From positions 2,121,001-2,185,000 of the forward strand of contig NZ_CP060204.1 of assembly GCF_014250475.1 (NCBI RefSeq): DNA of 64,000 nt, written 5' to 3'. This DNA is from Selenomonas timonae (lineage in GTDB: Bacteria > Bacillota > Negativicutes > Selenomonadales > Selenomonadaceae). The notes under the pieces were generated by a model, which was given only the letters and a program-made list of their open reading frames with translations, made no database searches and was not told where the DNA came from. The first letter of the stretch is position 1; each line of letters opens with the position of its first letter. Position numbers and translations under genes: made by a program. Below are positions 51,766-60,441 of this stretch, in pieces.

Positions 51766-52587
51766 TTATATGTGCAGATTGTAGATCCGCACGGCATTAT
51801 CATAGAACACCGCATCCCAATGCTCCTCGGGTATGAGCAGCTTCGTGAACGCAATGTAGTCGTCCAGATTTGCAAGCGGCCAATCCGTCCCGAACATCAG
51901 GCGGTCATAGGCATTCAAATATGCAAGCCAGCCATGCAGCTGCTCGATGTAGAACTTCTTGCGCTCACAGAATAGCGCAAAATCCTGAATTTTTCCCGCA
52001 AGCATCCCCGAGAGGTCGGCGCTCACATTCGGATTCTTCTCCATCACGGCAACTGCGTCCGTGAAATATGGCTCGCCGAAGTGGCACATGACAAAATTCA
52101 CATTGCGGAACTTCGTCGCCGCCTCGTCCATCACATTCGGATGCGCGTATTTGAGGAGCGCCTTCTCCGTCGCCGTCAGCCCCGTGTGCACCGCAACAGG
52201 CTTTTGATACCGCGCGGCAAGTTCATAGACGGGCGCAAGCATATCGTCGTAGATATAGAAATAATGATAGCCAGGATAGAGCTTGATGCCGACGCATCGC
52301 TCATTTTTTAGATGCTGTTCGAGCGCGGGCAGAAGCGTTTCGATGCGCCCCTCCACGATCTCCGTTACACCGTCGCCCCCGATTCCAACACAGTAATGAA
52401 AGATATCGGGATAGTTCGGACTCGTCTCCTCCGCAGGCAGATTGCCCATCACGATGCCGTGGACAATGTTCGACGCACGAAAGTCGCGGCGCAAAGCCTC
52501 CTCCGTATTCTCGTGCCCCGCCGCCCGCGCAACGGTATCAAAATACTCCCCTCTGCCAAAGTGCAGATGAGCATCAATGATCTTCAT
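51766..52587 (-). CDS. Amidohydrolase_2-family metal-dependent hydrolase
   Basis: This 273-aa TIM-barrel hydrolase has an N-terminal metal HxH (IDAHLHFG). Later come HTGLTATEKAL, a CHFGEPY segment around residue 170 and the conserved Asp in FGTDWPLAN. It belongs to the PF04909-like amidohydrolases, whose members include decarboxylases and hydrolases of many substrates. The substrate is unknown. It lies 21 bases before def and is the first gene of the long minus-strand run. A weak promoter (TTGACG, 18 bases, GATAGT) may lie upstream. Confidence 0.85.
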   Translation of the reverse strand: MKIIDAHLHFGRGEYFDTVARAAGHENTEEALRRDFRASNIVHGIVMGNLPAEETSPNYPDIFHYCVGIGGDGVTEIVEGRIETLLPALEQHLKNERCVGIKLYPGYHYFYIYDDMLAPVYELAARYQKPVAVHTGLTATEKALLKYAHPNVMDEAATKFRNVNFVMCHFGEPYFTDAVAVMEKNPNVSADLSGMLAGKIQDFALFCERKKFYIEQLHGWLAYLNAYDRLMFGTDWPLANLDDYIAFTKLLIPEEHWDAVFYDNAVRIYNLHI

Positions 52588-52676
52588 ATATATTCTCTTT
52601 CTAAAAATAACTAAGTATCACTATCCGTTTAGTTTACCATATCCGTCAATAGTTTCTCGTGATAAATGACACATTT

Positions 52677-53408
52677 TCACAGCAGATCCATCATGCGGTG
52701 GGTCTGCGGGATGATGCGGACATCGGGGAGATGGCAGAGTGCGATGCGCTGGAGTTCGAGGAGGCGTGCGGGCGTTGGCGGAGTGCAGCCGCCGTATGGC
52801 GTGACGGGCTGGAGAACAAAGAGGGTCGCAGGTGCAATCTCCGCGACCATGCGTGCCGCGCGCTCAACATACTCCGCCCGCGTCTCTGCCGCAACAACGA
52901 TCTTCACATAGACATCGACGGCGCGCGCGACAGATAGGAAGCGCGCGTGTGCATCCCAGACGGGCCGAGAGAGCACATCGGGCAGCTTGATGTCCATGCT
53001 GATGTATGAAATGCAGTCGATACAGTCCGCGAGAGCCCTGTCCAATGTGCCGTTCGTTTCGAGAAAGATCGGCAGCGCAGTATGTGCGGCGAGTTCTTTG
53101 ATAAACGGCACATGGAGCAGCGGTTCGCCGCCCGTAATGCTGAGTGAGTGGTGCGGCACGCCGTCCGCGAGACGTGTGATGATCTCCGCAACCTCCTCGG
53201 GTGAGAGAGGGTTTTCATAAGGCACAAGTTCATGCGAGCCGACAGGAATCTCCACCATGCAGCGTGGATGCCGTCCAATCTCATTCTCCGTGTCGCAATA
53301 TGTACAGTCGAGATTGCAGCCCTCTAGGCGCACGAATACCTGCCGGCAGCCGACGTACTTCCCCTCCCCCTGTATGGAGGAAAAAATTTCGATGATATTT
53401 TCGCGCAT
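52677..53408 (-). CDS. queE: 7-carboxy-7-deazaguanine synthase QueE
   Basis: This radical SAM enzyme converts carboxytetrahydropterin to 7-carboxy-7-deazaguanine. The cluster motif CNLDCTYC is at residues 31-38 (Cys31, 35, 38). The N-terminal IEIFSSIQGEGKYVGCRQVFVRLEGC and the SAM-binding SITGGEPLLH are typical. At 243 aa it has the usual length. It lies 1 base after queD, so the two steps are co-expressed. Its product is used by QueC at 38.3-39.0 kb. Confidence 0.96.
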   Translation of the reverse strand: MRENIIEIFSSIQGEGKYVGCRQVFVRLEGCNLDCTYCDTENEIGRHPRCMVEIPVGSHELVPYENPLSPEEVAEIITRLADGVPHHSLSITGGEPLLHVPFIKELAAHTALPIFLETNGTLDRALADCIDCISYISMDIKLPDVLSRPVWDAHARFLSVARAVDVYVKIVVAAETRAEYVERAARMVAEIAPATLFVLQPVTPYGGCTPPTPARLLELQRIALCHLPDVRIIPQTHRMMDLL

Positions 53409-53409
53409 A

Positions 53410-53790
53410 TCAGTCCTTCGTGTAGGTGACAGAGGACTTTGGCGATTCCCAAACGGTGAGCGCAGTCAGCTCTGCGGGAGATGCCGCAATTTCCTCACGC
53501 ACCGCAAGCCGCTCGAAGATAATGCGTGCAAGATTCTCCGCCGTTGGGTTCAGCCCCTCGCTAAACGGCGGGAAATCGTTCAGATAGTAGTGGTCGAAAT
53601 CGTCCAGAATTGCGGCAAGCGCCCTCTTTGCAATCTTAAAGTCGATCAGCATACCGAGCTCATCGAGCTCTCTGCCCTGAAACGTCGCCTCGACCACCCA
53701 GTTGTGCCCGTGCAGACGATCGCATTTGCCCGGATAGTTCACCACGCGGTGCGCCGCCTCGAATGCGCCCTCAACGCGCAATGTATACAT
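53410..53790 (-). CDS. queD: 6-carboxytetrahydropterin synthase QueD
   Basis: This zinc enzyme turns dihydroneopterin triphosphate into 6-carboxytetrahydropterin, the second step of queuosine synthesis. The zinc His residues are His14 (FEAAHRV), His27 and His29 (RLHGHNW), with the catalytic Cys23. At 126 aa it is normal. The start has AAGGAG at 6 bases. The hairpin after the glycosyltransferase gene lies just upstream. I see no preQ1 riboswitch in the 63-base gap. Confidence 0.96.
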   Translation of the reverse strand: MYTLRVEGAFEAAHRVVNYPGKCDRLHGHNWVVEATFQGRELDELGMLIDFKIAKRALAAILDDFDHYYLNDFPPFSEGLNPTAENLARIIFERLAVREEIAASPAELTALTVWESPKSSVTYTKD

Positions 53791-53812
53791 ATTATTCTCC
53801 TTCTCGTTTATG

Positions 53813-53843
53813 AAAAGGCTGCTGCAGTCATGCAGCAGCCTTT
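53813..53843 (-). terminator. Terminator after the glycosyltransferase gene
   Basis: Thirteen-base arms AAAGGCTGCTGCA (53814-53826) and TGCAGCAGCCTTT (53831-53843) pair perfectly around GTCA. The minus strand then has TTTTCAT. It lies only about 23 bases before queD. Confidence 0.75.
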
Positions 53844-53853
53844 ATTTTACTTC

Positions 53854-55128
53854 TTACTTCACGTCGCTCATGACCTCATCCATGCTCATGGCGCGCGTAT
53901 GCTTCGTATGGCTCCACTCGTGTTCGTTGCGGTGGATGAATCCGAGGAAGATAATCGGAATCCACGAATAGATGAACACGGGATAGAGCAAGAGATAGAA
54001 CCACGCCTTCAGCTTCGCGCGAACCTTGATGAGGATAATCATAGGCAGAACGTACTGCCCGATCATGATTGCGGTCATGAGCTGAGACGGCAGGAACTTG
54101 TAAATGCTCGTGTAAAACGGCGGGAATGCGAGCTGCACGTAGCTGATAATGATGAAGAACGTCGAGATCATCAAGAAATGCGGCTGCAGCAGGTAGATGC
54201 AGCCGTCCCAGATGCGGATGTCACGCCGCTTCCACCCCTCGCGGATCATCGTCGGGATAAAGCGGTGTGCTACATCGAATTGCCCCTGCGCCCAGCGGCG
54301 GCGCTGATTCCATGCCTGCTTGAACGTGAGCGGCTTCTCATCGTAGACCACGGCGTCATGCGCCCACGTCGTCTTGATGCCCTCGGCAAGCAGCTTCATC
54401 GTGAACTCCATGTCCTCCGTGAGGCAAGTCGCGCGCCAGCCGTGCCGCTTCAGCACGTCCGTCGTGATGCACATGCCCGTGCCGCCGAGACAGGCAGAGA
54501 GTCCGATGTTCGTCTTTGCAAGATGTGAGATGTGGTCGATGACCCAGAATGCAATGGCGAACGTGCCCGCAACCCATGTATCATAGGGGTTCTTCGCGTC
54601 GAGATAGCCCTGGATGACCTTGTCCCCCTTCAGGAGGCGATGATTCATCTCCTTCAGAAAATTCGGGTGCACAAGGTTGTCCGCATCGAAGATGGCAATC
54701 GCATCGTATTCCTTGTCCATCTCGAAGAGGCGATCGAACATCCACTCGAGCGCAAAGCCCTTGCTCTTCTTCGTCGGATGTGTGCGCACGCAGACAATTG
54801 CGCCGGCCTGCTCCGCGATCTCCGCTGTATCGTCCGTGCAGTTGTCCGCGATCACATAGATATCGTAAAGCTCTGCGGGATAGTCGAGACGTTTCAGATT
54901 CTCGATCAGCTGCCCGATGACCGCCGCCTCATTGTGCGCGGCAACCACAACGGCAAACGTCTTTTCGGGAGTCAGGATCTTCTGCTCCCTCCGCCGCCAG
55001 AGGCAGCAGAAGCCGATACAAAAAAAATAGAGGGTAAAAAGTAGAAGAATAATCTGCATCGGCACCATAATGATGTCGAAGATATGTGCCGGAAGATAGG
55101 GCGAGACAGTTTGAATGAACTCAGTCAT
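53854..55128 (-). CDS. Membrane glycosyltransferase, family 2
   Basis: This 424-aa processive-type GT2 has an N-terminal membrane helix (IILLLFTLYFFCIGFCCLW) and a cytoplasmic catalytic domain. Its motifs are VVVAAHNEAAVIG, VIADNCTDD, IFDADNLVHPNFL, LTEDMEFT and QRRRWAQGQ (the QxxRW motif). Three to four C-terminal membrane spans follow. It resembles poly-sugar or glycolipid synthases. The product cannot be named. It lies 6 bases after pssA, so it may act on membrane lipid or envelope glycan. Confidence 0.9.
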   Translation of the reverse strand: MTEFIQTVSPYLPAHIFDIIMVPMQIILLLFTLYFFCIGFCCLWRRREQKILTPEKTFAVVVAAHNEAAVIGQLIENLKRLDYPAELYDIYVIADNCTDDTAEIAEQAGAIVCVRTHPTKKSKGFALEWMFDRLFEMDKEYDAIAIFDADNLVHPNFLKEMNHRLLKGDKVIQGYLDAKNPYDTWVAGTFAIAFWVIDHISHLAKTNIGLSACLGGTGMCITTDVLKRHGWRATCLTEDMEFTMKLLAEGIKTTWAHDAVVYDEKPLTFKQAWNQRRRWAQGQFDVAHRFIPTMIREGWKRRDIRIWDGCIYLLQPHFLMISTFFIIISYVQLAFPPFYTSIYKFLPSQLMTAIMIGQYVLPMIILIKVRAKLKAWFYLLLYPVFIYSWIPIIFLGFIHRNEHEWSHTKHTRAMSMDEVMSDVK

Positions 55129-55134
55129 GCGGGC

Positions 55135-55848
55135 TCAGCCTTCCTTTGCACGCGCCATGACGGCAATCGTATAATTGACAATCCCGAAGAGCGCGTAGGT
55201 CGCAAAGATCCCCGTAAAGACAGCGGGCAGGATTGCCGCGCTGCCGACGTACAGAATCCCCACGAAAACAACGAGCGCAAAGAGCTTGGACACCATATAG
55301 ATTTTCTCCCCGCCCCCCTTGAAGTCGGGATAGTGGACGTGACTCACCATCAGATACGCCGTCACGGCGACGGCTGCGGGATAGACAAGACCGAACGAGG
55401 TTGGGTCGCCCCCAAGCTCGAGGAAGAGCCACGTGGACATGGCGACGAGGTTGCCGCCCGCAGGGATTGCAAGCCCCATGAAGTAGCCGTGCACAACGCT
55501 CGCATTCACGTTGAAACGCGTGAGCCGCCACATTCCACAGACGGCAAAGAAGATCGTCACTGCGATGCCCACGAATCCGTAGTTGTGCAGAGCAAGCGTC
55601 CATGCGAGGACTGCGGGTGCGACACCGAATGAGCCAAGGTCACAGAGGGAGTCCATCTCCTTGCCGAACTCACTGGACACGCCGAACGCGCGCGCAATGC
55701 GCCCGTCCAGACCGTCCGCGATGAGCGCGCAGAAGATGAAGAGTGCGCCCCAGTCGAGATGCCCCTCGATGGTCGAGAGGATGGAGCACATACCGAAGAC
55801 AAGATTCATCGCCGTGCACAGATTCGGCAGAAACCGTCTGTAATTCAT
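55135..55848 (-). CDS. pssA: CDP-diacylglycerol--serine O-phosphatidyltransferase
   Basis: This membrane enzyme makes phosphatidylserine from CDP-diacylglycerol and serine. The CDP-alcohol phosphotransferase motif is DGLDGRIARAFGVSSEFGKEMDSLCD, residues about 47-72, with the Asp residues that bind metal. About seven hydrophobic spans follow. At 237 aa it is the Bacillus-type enzyme. Its ATG overlaps the psd stop by 4 bases, so synthesis and decarboxylation of phosphatidylserine are coupled. Confidence 0.96.
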   Translation of the reverse strand: MNYRRFLPNLCTAMNLVFGMCSILSTIEGHLDWGALFIFCALIADGLDGRIARAFGVSSEFGKEMDSLCDLGSFGVAPAVLAWTLALHNYGFVGIAVTIFFAVCGMWRLTRFNVNASVVHGYFMGLAIPAGGNLVAMSTWLFLELGGDPTSFGLVYPAAVAVTAYLMVSHVHYPDFKGGGEKIYMVSKLFALVVFVGILYVGSAAILPAVFTGIFATYALFGIVNYTIAVMARAKEG

Positions 55849-56477
55849 TCGCTTTCGAGCCTCCCCAGAACGGTCTTGCCGCCCTGAACCTTTTCGCCCT
55901 TTGTCACAAGAATCTCCGCGCGCTCGGGCATGACGATCTCAAGGCACGAGCCGAAGCGGATCATGCCGTAGATGTCCCCCTGCCGCAGCTGATCATCGAG
56001 CGTCACCCACGAGACGATACGGCGCGCGAGGATGCCCGCAATCTGCTTCACCGTAATGCGCAGATCGCCCCGATCAATGCCGATCAGATGGTGCTCGTTC
56101 TCAAAGCCCACCTCGTCCTTGTAGGCGGGGCGGAAGCGGCCGCAGTAGTATCTTTGCAGCTTGATCTCACCATGGATGGGACTGCGGTTGACGTGCACGT
56201 TGAACACCGACATAAAGATGACGATCTTGTTGCACGGCTCGCCCACGAAGTCATCCATGCCTACGGGCGTAATCTCCGTGACCGTGCCGTCCGCCGGCGA
56301 GAGAATGTGATTCACATCCTGCACGATTTCGCGCGCGGGACTGCGGAAGAAATATGCAAAGTAGCACGCGAGCACGACAAACGGAACTGCCGCGTACGGA
56401 TGTGCAAAAATGCCAAGAATCAGAGCCAGTATAAGCGCCGCGCCGATAAATTTATAGCCCTCGCTTACAATGACCAT
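55845..56477 (-). CDS. psd: Phosphatidylserine decarboxylase, short (archaeal-type) form
   Basis: This enzyme decarboxylates phosphatidylserine to phosphatidylethanolamine. It is the short form of about 211 aa with an N-terminal membrane segment (FIGAALILALILGIFAHPYAAVPFVVL). The self-cleavage site that forms the pyruvoyl group is in RFGSCLEI near residue 170. Family segments SPADGTVTEI and VFNVHVNRSP are present. I chose the ATG at 56477, with AAGGAGG at 9 bases. Another ATG two codons earlier is only 3 bases from it. It is followed by pssA. Confidence 0.95.
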   Translation of the reverse strand: MVIVSEGYKFIGAALILALILGIFAHPYAAVPFVVLACYFAYFFRSPAREIVQDVNHILSPADGTVTEITPVGMDDFVGEPCNKIVIFMSVFNVHVNRSPIHGEIKLQRYYCGRFRPAYKDEVGFENEHHLIGIDRGDLRITVKQIAGILARRIVSWVTLDDQLRQGDIYGMIRFGSCLEIVMPERAEILVTKGEKVQGGKTVLGRLESE

Positions 56478-56516
56478 GCGCATCCGCCTCCTTATCAAAT
56501 GATTACACTTGCATCA

Positions 56517-56545
56517 ATTATAATGGAAAGCCTATTCTTTGTCCA
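56517..56545 (-). promoter_or_regulatory. Sigma-A promoter of psd-pssA-glycosyltransferase
   Basis: On the minus strand, TGGACA (56545-56540) and TATAAT (56522-56517) are 17 bases apart, about 40 bases before psd. Confidence 0.75.
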
Positions 56546-56557
56546 CAGATACGGCTT

Positions 56558-57283
56558 TTATTTTCGCGAGGCGTGCACCTTCAGCACGAATTTCGGCAGA
56601 GCAAGCAATCGTCCTGCACGTTTCGGCTGAAGCATCCCGCGAAAGAGCCATTCGAGCTTTGCCTTCTGCATCCAGCGCGGCGCACGTTTCATCACGCCCG
56701 CCATCACGTCGAGCGTCCCGCCGACGCCAATCACGACAGGCACGCGAAGCTCCGCCAGATGTGCGGCAATCCACTTCTCCTGCTTCGGCACACCGAGTGC
56801 GACGAGCAGGAGGTCAGGCTTCGCCTCCTTAATCTCCTCAATGATCGCCGCATTGTCCTCCGGCTTGAAGTAGCCATCGCGCACGCCGACAATCTCGATG
56901 CCGGGGTACAGCTGCTCCGCCTTTGCCTTTGCCTTCTCTGCAACACCGGGCGCAGAGCCGAAGAAGTAGATGCGCCGCCCCTCTGAGGGAGCCGCACGCA
57001 GCAGTTCCTGTGCGAGATCGTAGCCCGCCACGCGCTCGGGCATCGCGTGCCCGAGATGACGCGCCGCCCAGACCGTCCCCGCGCCGTCCGGCACGACAAG
57101 TGCCGCTGCATTGAGAACATCGCACAGCTCCCTGTCCTGCGTTGCACGCATAATCATCTCGGCATTTGCCGTTGCAATCATCACGCCCGCGCGCTCATCC
57201 ATATAGGAGCGGACAGCAGCAACCGCCTCCGACATCGTGACGGCATCCACCTCCACGCCAAGAATATTGACCCGTTCGCTCAA
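56558..57283 (-). CDS. WecG/TagA/CpsF-family glycosyltransferase
   Basis: This enzyme adds a sugar (typically N-acetylmannosamine or its uronic acid) to an undecaprenyl-linked GlcNAc in envelope polymers. Motifs are NILGVEVDAVTMSEAV, TANAEMIMRATQD, PDGAGTVWAARHLG, YFFGSAPGVAEKA and LLVALGVPKQEKWIAAH. I chose the TTG at 57283 (241 aa). GGAGG lies 9 bases upstream and this gives the standard family length. A longer reading to 57382 runs into aspS. It lies downstream of aspS, across a hairpin. Confidence 0.92.
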   Translation of the reverse strand: MSERVNILGVEVDAVTMSEAVAAVRSYMDERAGVMIATANAEMIMRATQDRELCDVLNAAALVVPDGAGTVWAARHLGHAMPERVAGYDLAQELLRAAPSEGRRIYFFGSAPGVAEKAKAKAEQLYPGIEIVGVRDGYFKPEDNAAIIEEIKEAKPDLLLVALGVPKQEKWIAAHLAELRVPVVIGVGGTLDVMAGVMKRAPRWMQKAKLEWLFRGMLQPKRAGRLLALPKFVLKVHASRK

Positions 57284-57324
57284 GGGCACACCCCTCCTGT
57301 ATCGCGATGCATATCGCGAAAAGA

Positions 57325-57350
57325 GAGCGCCTGACAAGACGCCCTCCCTA
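57325..57350 (-). terminator. Possible terminator after aspS
   Basis: On the minus strand GAGGGCG pairs with CGCTCTC (one G-U) across a 10-base loop and is followed by TTTTCGCG. It is modest in strength. Confidence 0.45.
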
Positions 57351-57365
57351 TTTTCAGAATCACTG

Positions 57366-59174
57366 TTACTGCGCCGCGCCATCCGTCTTTTTCTTCGGCA
57401 CAGCCGTGCGGATATAGAGCTCGTGCAGCTGCTTCTCGTCTACGGGCGACGGTGCTTCGCACATGACATCCGACGCGCTTTGCGTCTTCGGGAATGGGAT
57501 GACATCGCGAATCGAGCGGCGCTTCGCCATAATCATGACGAGGCGATCCAGACCAAACGCGAGCCCGCCGTGCGGCGGCGTGCCGTACTCGAATGCGTTC
57601 ATCATGAAGCCGAAGCGCTCGCGCGCCTCCTCCGGCGCAAAGCCGAGGGTCTCAAAGACCTGCTCCTGCAGGTCGCTGCGGTAGATACGCAGACTGCCGC
57701 CGCCGATCTCGACGCCGTTCAGCACCATGTCGTAGGCGTTCGCCTTGACGCGTCCGGGGTCGCTCGTGAGAAGCGGGATATCCTCATCGCGCGGCGCGGT
57801 AAACGGATGGTGCATCGCCTTGTAGCGCTTCTCCTCCGCACTGTACTCGAACATCGGGAAGTCCACAACCCAGAGGAAGGAGAGCGCATCGGGGTCGATG
57901 AGGTTACGACGGCGACCCATCTCCAGACGCAGTTCGCCGAGTGCCTGTGCCACGACAGCGGGCTGATCGGCGACAACGAGCAGGAGGTCGCCCGTCTTTG
58001 CCCCGACGGCGTTCTTGATCGTCTCGAATGTCTCATCGGAATAGAACTTCTTGAAGGGCGACTTCACGCCCTCCTCACTGTACTGAATCCACGCAAGTCC
58101 CTTTGCCCCGTAGTTCTGCACATAGGAGACCAGCCCGTCCAGTTCGCGGCGCGGAATATTCGCGTAGCCCTCGACGTTGATGACCTTGACGCGTCCACCC
58201 GCCTCCATGACGGCGTTGAAGACCTTGAACTCCGATCCGCCGACATAGTCCGTGATGTCCTGCAGTTCCATGCCGAAGCGCAGATCGGGCTTGTCCGAGC
58301 CGAAGCGCTCCATCGCCTCATCCCAGCCCATGCGGCGGAACGGCGTCTCGATCTTCGCGCCGATGCTCTTCTCGAAGAGCTCCTTGACCATCTCCTCCAT
58401 GAGTGTCAGGATGGAATCCTGATCCATGAAGGACATCTCGATATCGAGCTGCGTGAACTCGGGCTGACGATCTGCGCGCAGATCCTCGTCGCGGAAGCAG
58501 CGTACGATCTGGAAGTATTTCTCAAAGCCCGAGACCATAAGCAGCTGCTTGAAGATCTGCGGCGACTGCGGCAGCGCGTAGAACTCGCCCGCATTGAGGC
58601 GGCTCGGCACGAGGAAGTCACGCGCGCCCTCGGGCGTGCTCTTGCAGAGCATCGGCGTCTCGATCTCGAGGAAGCCGTTACGGTCGAAGAAATCACGCAT
58701 GATCTTCGTCACACGATGGCGCAGGATCATATTTGCCTGCATCTCCGGACGGCGCAGGTCGAGATAGCGGTAGCGCAGACGGATCATCTCGTCCACGTCG
58801 ATGCCGTCCTGAATGTAGAACGGTGGCGTCTTTGCCTTGTTCAAAATGCGCAGTTCGTTCACGACGACTTCGACCTCGCCCGTCGCCATGTTCGGGTTCA
58901 CCGTGTCTTCGCTGCGTGCGCGTACAGCACCGCGCACAGAGATAACGAACTCCGAGCGCAGCGACTCCGCCTCGTGGAACGTGCCCACCGCCATCGCCGC
59001 CTCGTCAAAGACGATCTGCACGAGTCCCGAGCGGTCGCGCATATCGACAAAGATCAGCCCGCCATGGTCACGGCGGCGCGACACCCAGCCGCACAGCGTT
59101 ACCTCTCCGCCGACCTGCTCCTTGCGGAGCGTGCCGCAGTCATGTGTCCGTTTAAGTCCCTGCATCGTTTCCAT
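57366..59174 (-). CDS. aspS: Aspartate--tRNA ligase
   Basis: This class II synthetase charges tRNA-Asp (and perhaps tRNA-Asn). The N-terminal OB-fold anticodon domain (about residues 1-110) contains RRDHGGLIFVDMRDRSG. The catalytic core has motif 2 FRDEDLRADRQPEFTQLD and motif 3 GLDRLVMI. A bacterial GAD insertion lies between. At 602 aa it is the bacterial type. It follows hisS by 1 base, as in many Firmicutes. The identification is secure. Confidence 0.98.
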   Translation of the reverse strand: METMQGLKRTHDCGTLRKEQVGGEVTLCGWVSRRRDHGGLIFVDMRDRSGLVQIVFDEAAMAVGTFHEAESLRSEFVISVRGAVRARSEDTVNPNMATGEVEVVVNELRILNKAKTPPFYIQDGIDVDEMIRLRYRYLDLRRPEMQANMILRHRVTKIMRDFFDRNGFLEIETPMLCKSTPEGARDFLVPSRLNAGEFYALPQSPQIFKQLLMVSGFEKYFQIVRCFRDEDLRADRQPEFTQLDIEMSFMDQDSILTLMEEMVKELFEKSIGAKIETPFRRMGWDEAMERFGSDKPDLRFGMELQDITDYVGGSEFKVFNAVMEAGGRVKVINVEGYANIPRRELDGLVSYVQNYGAKGLAWIQYSEEGVKSPFKKFYSDETFETIKNAVGAKTGDLLLVVADQPAVVAQALGELRLEMGRRRNLIDPDALSFLWVVDFPMFEYSAEEKRYKAMHHPFTAPRDEDIPLLTSDPGRVKANAYDMVLNGVEIGGGSLRIYRSDLQEQVFETLGFAPEEARERFGFMMNAFEYGTPPHGGLAFGLDRLVMIMAKRRSIRDVIPFPKTQSASDVMCEAPSPVDEKQLHELYIRTAVPKKKTDGAAQ

Positions 59175-59175
59175 C

Positions 59176-60441
59176 TCAGCCCTTCACCTCAGAAATCAAT
59201 CGTTTTACCATATCGTCAAGAGAGCAACTCTCCTGCGTGCTCTGTTCCATATCCCGCACAACTGCCACATGCTGCGTCAGTTCATCATCCCCGAGGATGA
59301 CGGCATAGCGCGCGCCGGATTTATTCGCCTGCTTCATCTGTGCCTTCATGCTGCGCCCCGCATAGTCCATGAGGGCACGCACACCGCCCTGCCGCAGTGC
59401 ATGCAGCAGGGGAAATGCCGCGTGCGCCGCAGCATCGCCGAGCGCAATAATGAATACATCCGCATCGGACGGACGCGCGGGCAGAAGACTCTGCTGCTCG
59501 AGTGCGAGGAGAACGCGTTCCAGCCCCGCTGCAAATCCGACCGCAGGGGTCGGATTGCCGCCCAGTTCCTCCACGAGTCCGTCATAGCGCCCGCCGCCCG
59601 CAACGGCACTCTGCGCGCCGAGCGGCGGATAGGCAATCTCGAACGCCGTCCGCGTGTAGTAGTCCAGCCCGCGCACAAGACGCGGATCGAGCTCATAGGC
59701 AACGCCCGCATCTGTCAGATGCGACTGTACTTCCTCAAAGTGTTCCGCACACTCTGCACAGAGGCAGTCCGTAATCGCAGGTGCGCCCGCCATAAATGGC
59801 TTGTCGGCGTCCGCCTTGCAGTCAAGAATACGCAGAGGACTCCGCGTGTAGCGATCCTGACAGTCGCCGCAGAGTTCGTGCAGATGCTCCTTGAAGTACG
59901 CCTGCAGACGATCCCGATAGACGGGGCGGCAGTTCGGGCAGCCGACCGAGTTCAGCTTGAGCGTCAGCCCCTTTAGACCAAGTGCCGTGAGGAAGTCATA
60001 GGCGAGGAGAATTGCCTCGGCATCCACGGCAGGGCTCTCCCCGCCGATTGCCTCCACACCGAACTGGTGAAACTCGCGCATACGTCCTGCCTGCGGGCGG
60101 TCATAGCGGAACATCGAGCCGATGTAGAAGAGCTTTTGCAGCCCTCCGTCCGCATAGAGCTTGTTCTGCAGGTAGGCACGCACGGCGGATGCCGTATTCT
60201 CCGGGCGCAGCGTCAGGCTGCGCTCCCCACGGTCAGTAAAGGTATACATCTCCTTGTCCACGACATCCGTGCCGTCGCCGATACCGCGCTGGAAGAGCTC
60301 CGTGTGCTCGAAGACAGGCGTGCGGATCTCATGATAGCCATAGCGGGCGCAGAGCTCGCGGATGACATTCTCCACGTATGTCCACGCTCCCACTGCATCG
60401 GGCAGTATATCCTTTGTCCCCCGTGGCGCATTCGTCAGCAT
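59176..60441 (-). CDS. hisS: Histidine--tRNA ligase
   Basis: This class II synthetase charges tRNA-His. Motifs are GTKDILPD near the N-terminus, motif 2 MFRYDRPQAGRMREFHQFGVE around residue 110, the His-A loop LVRGLDYYTRTAFEI around 258, and GGGRYDGL. The C-terminal anticodon domain begins near residue 325. At 421 aa it is normal. Its ATG overlaps the hemZ stop by 1 base. It precedes aspS directly. Confidence 0.98.
   Translation of the reverse strand: MLTNAPRGTKDILPDAVGAWTYVENVIRELCARYGYHEIRTPVFEHTELFQRGIGDGTDVVDKEMYTFTDRGERSLTLRPENTASAVRAYLQNKLYADGGLQKLFYIGSMFRYDRPQAGRMREFHQFGVEAIGGESPAVDAEAILLAYDFLTALGLKGLTLKLNSVGCPNCRPVYRDRLQAYFKEHLHELCGDCQDRYTRSPLRILDCKADADKPFMAGAPAITDCLCAECAEHFEEVQSHLTDAGVAYELDPRLVRGLDYYTRTAFEIAYPPLGAQSAVAGGGRYDGLVEELGGNPTPAVGFAAGLERVLLALEQQSLLPARPSDADVFIIALGDAAAHAAFPLLHALRQGGVRALMDYAGRSMKAQMKQANKSGARYAVILGDDELTQHVAVVRDMEQSTQESCSLDDMVKRLISEVKG

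Noticed and set aside
53791-53853. preQ1 riboswitch before queD
   Set aside because: The hairpin is a simple perfect stem without the conserved preQ1 aptamer loop sequences.
57237-59300. Long plus-strand open frame opposite aspS
   Set aside because: It mirrors the aspS coding frame and has no recognisable domain or ribosome site.
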